From assembly GCA_030452275.1 (NCBI GenBank), contig JAKDMR010000044.1, positions 1-10,794 of the forward strand: 10,794 bases of DNA, given 5' to 3'. Shown piece after piece: positions 6,654 through 10,794 of this stretch. The stretch is from Candidatus Nitrosocosmicus sp. GTDB taxonomy: Archaea > Thermoproteota > Nitrososphaeria > Nitrososphaerales > Nitrososphaeraceae. The notes under the pieces were generated by a model, which was not told the origin of the DNA, ran no database searches, and was given only the letters and a program-made list of their open reading frames with translations. A program made the translations under genes and the position numbers. Position 1 is the stretch's first letter. The number at the start of each line of letters is the position of its first letter.

Positions 6654-8159
6654 ATGGTAAAAAAAGAAAATAACAACAACAAGGATCGAAAAGTTATCTT
6701 GAAAAACAACAATACTAGAAATTCTGATTCAAAGTCCAAACAAAAGAATGTTGAAAAAAGCATTAGAAAAGAAGACTCGGGATTAAGGCATGAATATGAT
6801 TTAAGAAGCTTTTTATCAACCCTCGAGAAAAGAGGAGAATTAATAACTATTCACAAGAAAGTAAAAAAGAAGTTTGAACTTGCTGCAATAATAAGTAAAT
6901 TTGATAAGAAAGAGGCTGTAATATTTACCAACGTTGACGAATCCAAATTCAAAGTTGTTTCAAATATCTTGGGAACTAGGAAACGGTTTTTTTATGGGAT
7001 TGAGTCTTCAACCCCGACTAGCAAAATCGACTTATCTAACTTAGGAAACATAGGATCAGAATATTACCCAAAAGAATTTTCTAATGATGCACTATTTCAT
7101 AATAATAGTACTAGAAATCTTTATGATCTTCCAATCGCAAGTCATTTTGAAAAGGATGCGGGTCCATTTATAACTTCATCTACAGTATATGTAAAGGACC
7201 AGGAGAATGGAAATCAAAATTCTTCAGTTCATAGAATGTTACTACTTAATAATAGCCAAATGGCAATAAGAATGGTAGAGGGCAGGCATCTTCATAAATG
7301 CTTCGTTTATGCTAAGGAACATAAAGAAGATTTGAAAATTAGTGTTGTAGTTGGAGTGCATCCGGCCCTGAATATTGCAGCAGCATATCAAGCAGCATAT
7401 GGAATTGATGAAATTGCAATTGCAAATTATCTCTTAAATGGTAATCTAAAGCTTGCAAAGAATAATTATTCTGATTTAATGATACCAAAGCACAGCGAAA
7501 TAGTAATAGAGGGTAAAATACTTCATGACGAAGTATCCGAAGAATGGATGGTTGAGATGCTGAGGACATATGACTTTAAACGAAAACAACCAGTTTTTGA
7601 AATTAATCAAATTTGGTACAGGGATAATCCCATATATTATGATATATTGCCAGGATACACAGAACACAGGTTATTAATGGGATTGCCCATCGAAGCCAAA
7701 ATTTTTAGTTACGTTAAAAATACTGTTCCCTCTACTAGAATGGTACACTTATCCGATGGAGGATGCAACTGGTTAACCGCGGTCGTACAAATTAAGAAGA
7801 GACTAGAAGGTGAACCAAAAAATGCAATTCTAACTGCATTTGCAGCACACCCGTCTCTTAAGACTGCAATTATAGTTGATGAAGATATTAATCCCTGGAA
7901 TCCTGTAGAAGTAGATTATGCCGTTTCAACTAGAACCCAGGCTGATAAAGATTTTCTCATAATTACAAATGCAAAGGGTTCAAGTTTAGATCCCTCTAGT
8001 GATCAAACCAATCTATTAACTACAAAATTAGGAATAGACGCTACGATTTCTCTTCTCAAAGATAAAGAGAGATTTGAGATTGCTAAAATACCTGGCGCAG
8101 ATAATATCGATATCAAAAAGTATGTACAAAAAGAAAAAGATAGTTACATAAAATCATAA
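6654..8159 (+). CDS. UbiD-family decarboxylase, probable trans-anhydromevalonate 5-phosphate decarboxylase
   Basis: UbiD enzymes are prenylated-FMN-dependent decarboxylases. In archaea the best-known role is decarboxylation of trans-anhydromevalonate 5-phosphate to isopentenyl phosphate, a step of the modified mevalonate route to lipids. The 501 residues carry the expected core: GPFITSSTV (170-178), NSSVHRM with Asn189 and Arg194 in the positions of the Fdc1 prFMN/metal Asn168 and catalytic Arg173, GVHPALNIAAA (234-244), PKHSEIVIEG (278-287), Glu296 and Glu301 spaced like the catalytic Glu277/Glu282 pair, and the C-terminal DEDINPWNPVEVDYAV region (409-424). The usual EGPFGE segment here reads EEWMVE. 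Residues 1-45 are a Lys/Asn-rich low-complexity extension ahead of the normal start (DLRSFLSTL). The strong ribosome site at 6642-6647 supports the long form. Family certain; substrate inferred. No UbiX or other pathway gene is in view. Confidence 0.93.
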   Translation: MVKKENNNNKDRKVILKNNNTRNSDSKSKQKNVEKSIRKEDSGLRHEYDLRSFLSTLEKRGELITIHKKVKKKFELAAIISKFDKKEAVIFTNVDESKFKVVSNILGTRKRFFYGIESSTPTSKIDLSNLGNIGSEYYPKEFSNDALFHNNSTRNLYDLPIASHFEKDAGPFITSSTVYVKDQENGNQNSSVHRMLLLNNSQMAIRMVEGRHLHKCFVYAKEHKEDLKISVVVGVHPALNIAAAYQAAYGIDEIAIANYLLNGNLKLAKNNYSDLMIPKHSEIVIEGKILHDEVSEEWMVEMLRTYDFKRKQPVFEINQIWYRDNPIYYDILPGYTEHRLLMGLPIEAKIFSYVKNTVPSTRMVHLSDGGCNWLTAVVQIKKRLEGEPKNAILTAFAAHPSLKTAIIVDEDINPWNPVEVDYAVSTRTQADKDFLIITNAKGSSLDPSSDQTNLLTTKLGIDATISLLKDKERFEIAKIPGADNIDIKKYVQKEKDSYIKS

Positions 8160-8198
8160 AGTTCGAAAAATGTGTATTCATAGACAGGAATCTTTGGG

Positions 8199-8242
8199 CA
8201 GAGATTAATCCGAAAGGATTAGAAATGCTCTGAAACTAGCAT
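8199..8242. other. foldable stretch: nested stems, possible terminator or small RNA
   Basis: The stem taatcc/ggatta (8206-8211 and 8216-8221) closes a GAAA tetraloop. It is enclosed by cagag (8199-8203) pairing with ctctg (8228-8232). An alternative stem atgct/agcat (8225-8229 and 8238-8242) competes with the outer arm. The stretch sits in the 98-base gap between the convergent decarboxylase gene and the broken membrane gene. It could be a two-way terminator or part of a structured RNA. No T-run follows on the plus strand, and no box C/D pair was found. Confidence 0.35.
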
Positions 8243-8257
8243 GACTGAAAAAGAAAT

Positions 8258-8882
8258 TTAGAAAATCTGTATCATAAGAACATCTAGAATCGCACCATAC
8301 AGTAAATGACCACTTAGACTTGTAATGGTAGGACCAAGTCCCAAGGGATGTCTAAGTGGATCAATTCCGGTTGTGGGTTTGTGAATTGGTAGCAGTGTTA
8401 GAACTCATAAAACTAGGCCATATAGTATGTCCATGGAAAACATCATAGTGTTTAAAAATGGAACCAAAATCAATAAAAAATAAAAACCAATTCCACCCAA
8501 TCCGCCATTTATTAAATGAAGAAAAAAAAGTCCAGGAAAATTAATCTGCATTCTATTAGTTTTAAAAAATTTGCTAAATAGTACCGGATTTTCATGCCAT
8601 TCAAGAACTCCTTCTAGTCCCCATTTTCTCCAAAAAGGAAATTCGAAAATAGGCATCACCTGTGTAGAAAATAATCAGGCCAATAAACTTAAAAACACGG
8701 AATAAAAATCCACCACCATTCGATTATACCAATGTTTTATAGGATATAATGTATTGTCTGGATTACAAATTGGTTGGCATTAGATAGAAAACAACGGAGG
8801 TAATCAGCAAGTAGACTCCGGTAATTGTTATATCCTGGGATCGTAGCATGTAGGATCTGAATGATATATTAAACCAAACCAT
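8258..8882 (-). pseudogene. broken multi-pass membrane protein gene (one frameshift, two in-frame TGA)
   Basis: Read on the minus strand from ATG 8882, the frame gives a short soluble start, then a membrane helix (ITITGVYLLITSVVFYLM), and hits TAA at 8763-8765. Skipping one base there continues with NPDNTLYPIKHWYNRMVVDF and a second helix, then TGA at 8675-8677. The same frame resumes through a loop (EFPFWRKWGLEGVLEWHENP), a third helix (INGGLGGIGFYFLLILVPFL), a TGA at 8405-8407, and the closing part (TTGIDPLRHPLGLGPT, SGHLLYGAIL) to TAA at 8258-8260. The total is 207 codons with coherent membrane-protein character, so the original was probably a roughly 207-residue protein with about five helices. 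The ending H-x-x-YGA resembles YagU/DUF6789-like membrane proteins, which is tentative. Decay is the simplest reading; sequencing error or TGA read-through are alternatives. Confidence 0.7.
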
Positions 8883-8894
8883 AGTATCTTATAG

Positions 8895-8910
8895 TTTTAT
8901 TATAATATGC
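8895..8910 (-). promoter_or_regulatory. TATA-like stretch upstream of the broken membrane gene
   Basis: On the minus strand gcatattataataaaa lies about 13-28 bases before ATG 8882. It suggests that the broken gene kept its promoter region. The 16-base palindrome at 8920-8935 lies just upstream of it. Confidence 0.3.
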
Positions 8911-8919
8911 ATCGGCAAC

Positions 8920-8935
8920 TAGAAACCTGTTTCTA
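8920..8935. repeat. 16-base palindrome (tagaaac-ct-gtttcta)
   Basis: A perfect inverted repeat with 7-base arms and a 2-base spacer lies about 38-53 bases upstream of the broken membrane gene's ATG, just beyond its TATA-like stretch. The size and symmetry fit a dimeric regulator's site. It could also be chance. Confidence 0.35.
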
Positions 8936-8954
8936 CCAATCACCAGATTCACCC

Positions 8955-8982
8955 CATCTCAACTCATTTCATCTCAACTCAT
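8955..8982. repeat. tandem 13-base direct repeat
   Basis: The sequence catctcaactcat occurs at 8955-8967 and again at 8970-8982, two bases apart (period 15), with a partial third copy (catctc) beginning at 8980. Its period is a multiple of three, so it keeps phase with the possible interrupted frame running through it. Confidence 0.6.
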
Positions 8983-9327
8983 CTCCTATAACAAATTATG
9001 AAGAAATGTTTGGTATTCTACTTGAATCAGACCTCCAACAAAAATCATAACCTTTGTTTCATAACGAGTCACTACATATCCTAACCAGTCAAGGTATTTA
9101 CAACAGAAATAACCAGAATCAGAATTTTAATACTTTATTACGTTCTATGGGCTTTCAAAAATGCAATCTATTGGTATCAAGCGGGCTTTATGATAGGATT
9201 GAAATAAATAACCTTAACAAAATCAAGTTTTGACTACAATCAAAAATCAGCATAAAGTAAAATTAAAATCAATAGTAGAAGCAAATAATAGAATCATGGG
9301 TGATCAAATATGATAGTAATATAGAAG

Positions 9328-9336
9328 AATAAATAC
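9328..9336 (+). promoter_or_regulatory. TATA element of the 67-residue gene
   Basis: The stretch aataaatac is centred 25 bases before ATG 9357, with no ribosome-binding site between. This is good spacing for a leaderless transcript and supports 9357 as the start rather than the out-of-frame ATG at 9353. Confidence 0.5.
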
Positions 9337-9356
9337 TAGGAAATTAATAGTTATGT

Positions 9357-9560
9357 ATGAATCGCCTGATAGTCGAATCCTACACCAACTCGACAATAAA
9401 CACAATTTTAGATGACATATCTAAAAAGTATAAGATTGATACATCCAAAGAACAACTTGATGAGGATATTCCTATTAATGAAATTAAATTCAAATATAGA
9501 ACTTATTCTGAGTGCGTTAAAATGCTTTACAAGAGTGCAGGCGTAGTAAACGCAATTTAA
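9357..9560 (+). CDS. small protein of unknown function (67 aa)
   Basis: I do not recognise this 67-residue protein. It is mostly helical by composition, with an N-terminal segment (IVESYTNSTINTILDDISKKY), an acidic middle (EQLDEDIPINEIKFKY) and a C-terminal helix with one Cys (SECVKMLYKSAGV). There is no signal peptide or membrane segment. A well-placed TATA element supports expression. Its TAA at 9558-9560 overlaps the TAA of the convergent 52-residue gene at 9557-9559. The nearby region is decayed, but this frame is intact. Function cannot be assigned. Confidence 0.55.
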   Translation: MNRLIVESYTNSTINTILDDISKKYKIDTSKEQLDEDIPINEIKFKYRTYSECVKMLYKSAGVVNAI

Positions 9561-9715
9561 GTTCTAACTTTCATTAGTTTTATATGACCCGTAGTACAGG
9601 CTTCTGAACCTTCTTCATGTTCATGCAAAAGCTTTTTTGCCTTTTCCTCGGGTAATTTTTCTGTTGAAATATAACCACATTTTTCACAAATAACAATATA
9701 GCTCCAGCCAACCAA
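9557..9715 (-). CDS. 52-aa small zinc-binding-like protein, TTG start or frameshifted
   Basis: The 52-codon frame has a CEKCG knuckle (Cys10, Cys13) and a charged helix (LPEEKAKKLLHEHEEGSEAC, residues 21-40) ending with His31, His33, Cys40 and His44 as further possible ligands. This looks like a small zinc finger of nucleic-acid-binding type, with its likely partner unknown. The only ordinary start in frame is TTG at 9715. The TATA-like stretch at 9744-9760 predicts transcription from about 9726, where an ATG lies in another frame. One extra T near 9713-9717 would join that ATG to this frame (MKSI, then LVGWSY), so a one-base indel, real or technical, is possible. The coding character of this frame is much better than that of the ATG frame, which lacks the motif. 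Confidence 0.6.
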   Translation of the reverse strand: MVGWSYIVICEKCGYISTEKLPEEKAKKLLHEHEEGSEACTTGHIKLMKVRT

Positions 9716-9743
9716 ATAGATTTCATTGTAGTTATTAGCTCTC

Positions 9744-9760
9744 GATATTTATTTATATAT
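9744..9760 (-). promoter_or_regulatory. TATA element of the 52-residue gene
   Basis: On the minus strand atatataaataaatatc is one of the strongest A/T boxes in the window. It is centred about 26 bases before position 9726 and about 37 bases before the TTG at 9715. Confidence 0.45.
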
Positions 9761-9860
9761 GCAGATTAACAAATAAGAATCTGAATGCTTATCACAAGTA
9801 TGATTCGGAAATTAAAATACAATTGAGCCCAAAATAATAATGATTGATAATTTTGGAAAT

Positions 9861-9992
9861 TTATTGCAAATCAGATTCACCTATTTTTTTTATGAACTCT
9901 AATAATAGACAAATTACATCTTGATTGAAACTAGCAAACGGACACGGAACAACAAAAGATACTAAATTCAACTGAATCGAGTTTTGAAACAT
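9861..9992 (-). CDS. possible 43-aa protein or gene remnant
   Basis: The minus strand is open from ATG 9992 to TAA 9861. The second half (SFNQDVICLLLEFIKKIGES) looks like a real amphipathic helix, while the first half is less protein-like. This could be the end of a decayed gene or a true small protein. The only obvious TATA box nearby (10006-10016) is better spaced for the divergent plus-strand gene. Apart from this frame, the 9716-10036 stretch holds only promoter-like A/T-rich sequence; nothing else was seen in it. Confidence 0.25.
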   Translation of the reverse strand: MFQNSIQLNLVSFVVPCPFASFNQDVICLLLEFIKKIGESDLQ

Positions 9993-10005
9993 TCGATGGT
10001 AAGAT

Positions 10006-10016
10006 CTTAAATATAG
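10006..10016 (+). promoter_or_regulatory. TATA element of the exported-protein gene
   Basis: The stretch cttaaatatag is centred 26 bases before ATG 10037 and only 8 bases before the TTG at 10019. Leaderless spacing therefore favours the ATG as the true start. Confidence 0.55.
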
Positions 10017-10036
10017 ATTTGAATTTGCTATGTGTA

Positions 10037-10681
10037 ATGAATTGCAAAGATAGTTTCATTCGATATCCCCTACTTATAGTTACAATAATTATAGGAATAG
10101 GAATGGTATTGATGTTTCAAAATTCAATAATAATAGAAGTAGGTGCGACAACATTAGCACAAGATGATTCAAACATCACCACTTCCACTTCTACTCTTAC
10201 TACAACACCGGCGGCCAATACATCTACTTTGAATAATACTTTCCATCATGATTCTGTCCGTGAGATCAATAAACTAACATCGACATTTGGATTACCATTT
10301 TATGAACTAACGGATGCGAAAGATACAGGCAAAGAAGTACTAAATATAGATCCACAACAAACCAGGGATTCTTACATAGCTCAGGGCAATATGAAAGGAA
10401 TAGGTAACGTTACGGAATATAGTACATATGTATCAACCTATTCATCGCCTGAAATTAGCAGTATGGGTAAAGGAATGATAGTTCAAAATGATAATGTGGC
10501 AACATTTACTGCTGAGGATACCGGGAAATACGACAATGATGGGAATTTGCTATTAAAAGGCACTATGTTCTTCCAATCGGATGATAAGAAAATGGAAAAC
10601 ATTGATGGAAAGGTAGGACTTTATCTTTATTGGAAAGATACTAACGGTACTGACTGGACAAAAACATGGTTGTGGGATTAG
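10037..10681 (+). CDS. exported, membrane-anchored protein of unknown function
   Basis: The open frame extends back to a TTG at 10019, but the ATG at 10037 is preferred because of its TATA spacing, giving 214 residues. An N-terminal hydrophobic segment (about residues 10-27, YPLLIVTIIIGIGMVLMF) acts as a signal anchor or signal peptide. A Ser/Thr-rich linker follows (about 45-65, with TTSTSTLTTTPAANTST). The rest is an extracytoplasmic domain, probably beta-rich: YELTDAKDTGKEV, GNMKGIGNVTEYSTYVS, GKGMIVQNDNVATFTAEDTG, LLLKGTMFFQ, ending KTWLWD. Several N-x-S/T sites suggest surface glycosylation. Repeated strands of this kind resemble a small beta-barrel seen in exported thaumarchaeal proteins, but I cannot name the family. 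It is a single-gene unit with nothing downstream on its strand. Confidence 0.85.
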   Translation: MNCKDSFIRYPLLIVTIIIGIGMVLMFQNSIIIEVGATTLAQDDSNITTSTSTLTTTPAANTSTLNNTFHHDSVREINKLTSTFGLPFYELTDAKDTGKEVLNIDPQQTRDSYIAQGNMKGIGNVTEYSTYVSTYSSPEISSMGKGMIVQNDNVATFTAEDTGKYDNDGNLLLKGTMFFQSDDKKMENIDGKVGLYLYWKDTNGTDWTKTWLWD

Positions 10682-10687
10682 ACAAAA

Positions 10688-10792
10688 TCACGGACGAGTT
10701 ATTTGGAATTTAGAGAAGGGATCATGTCTAAAGACAACCAAGTCAAGTGTCATAGTTTCTGTCGTTATTCCACGTTCCAAATCTATTTTCCA
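10688..10792 (-). other. possible 3' end of a convergent gene (partial)
   Basis: The minus strand is open from the right edge to TGA at 10688-10690, 34 codons (for example ITTETMTLDLVVFRHDPFSK). It is placed where a gene converging on the exported-protein gene would end. The length alone could arise by chance, and no motif is visible. Confidence 0.22.
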
Positions 10793-10794
10793 GA

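Larger units (their letters stand above)
8907..9233 (+). pseudogene. possible interrupted reading frame
   Basis: ATG 8907 opens a 47-codon frame (start MHRQLETCFYQSPD, later NYEEMFGILLESDL) that ends at TAA 9048-9050. The same frame then stays open for 60 more codons (for example LLRSMGFQKCNLLVSSGLYDR) to TGA at 9231-9233. One stop in 108 codons of an A/T-rich region is unusual and suggests a decayed gene, or a short real gene followed by chance. Against coding: the product is rich in Asn, Gln, Ser and His unlike its neighbours, the 5' part runs through two 13-base repeats, and no well-spaced TATA element precedes the ATG. I do not recognise a family. Confidence 0.22.

Noticed and set aside
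8199..8250. C/D box small RNA
   Set aside because: Two CTGA-like boxes are present, but no box C (RTGATGA) lies at a suitable distance upstream.
8405..8659. 84-codon minus-strand frame as an independent gene
   Set aside because: It is only the middle part of a longer broken gene: coding character continues on both sides in the same frame past TGA codons, and its first codon is a GTG inside that frame.
8998..9084. 28-codon plus-strand frame starting MKKCLVFY
   Set aside because: It is too short, has no promoter or ribosome site, and competes with the longer interrupted frame.
9585..9726. Minus-strand ATG frame of 46 codons at 9726
   Set aside because: The ATG is well placed behind a TATA box, but the product lacks motifs, while the overlapping frame has a CxxC knuckle and charged helix.
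9884..9891. Eight-T run as a plus-strand terminator
   Set aside because: No plus-strand gene ends just upstream; the run is explained by lysine codons in the minus-strand 43-codon frame or by general A/T richness.
10724..10794. Plus-strand ATG frame running off the right edge
   Set aside because: It is short and has no promoter spacing, and the minus-strand frame over the same bases is slightly more coding-like.

Overview
The window looks like a chromosomal segment of a low-GC ammonia-oxidising archaeon (Thaumarchaeota/Nitrososphaerota). This is inferred from three things. It has an archaeal HerA plus Mre11-Rad50 repair set and an archaeal-type UbiD-family decarboxylase. Many starts look leaderless, with an A/T-rich TATA-like element about 25-30 bases upstream. 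It also has an exported Ser/Thr-rich single-pass protein of a kind common in soil members of the group. The low GC would fit a Nitrosocosmicus-like genome better than Nitrososphaera proper, but no marker gene is present to settle it.

Layout. Positions 183-1796 (+) encode the HerA hexameric DNA translocase, followed by a small unknown gene (1852-2145, +). A small zinc-ribbon gene (2208-2438, -) converges on it. Next come rad50 (2556-4712, -) and mre11 (4715-5968, -), a tight pair two bases apart in which both genes start with TTG. Upstream of mre11 lies a 57-residue gene (6039-6212, -) with a ribbon-helix-helix-like body and a glycine-rich C-terminus. Divergent from it is a two-gene unit: a 112-residue protein with faint resemblance to proteasome-assembly chaperones, and a UbiD-family decarboxylase (6315-8159, +). 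The decarboxylase is best explained as the trans-anhydromevalonate 5-phosphate decarboxylase of the archaeal mevalonate pathway.

The right third (8160-10794) is gene-poor and partly decayed. It holds a foldable RNA/terminator-like stretch, a multi-pass membrane protein gene broken by one frameshift and two in-frame TGA codons (8258-8882, -), and a possible interrupted reading frame (8907-9233, +). A 67-residue gene (9357-9560, +) overlaps tail-to-tail with a 52-residue zinc-binding-like gene (9557-9715, -). A possible 43-residue frame follows, then an exported membrane-anchored protein (10037-10681, +).

How the genes work together. HerA, Mre11 and Rad50 act in archaeal double-strand-break end processing together with the nuclease NurA, which is not in the window. 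Here herA is on the opposite strand from mre11-rad50 and is not in one operon with them. No tRNA, rRNA, CRISPR array or insertion sequence was seen. The best candidates for undescribed biology are the small conserved-looking proteins beside the repair genes and the 112-residue partner of the decarboxylase; their functions are inference only.
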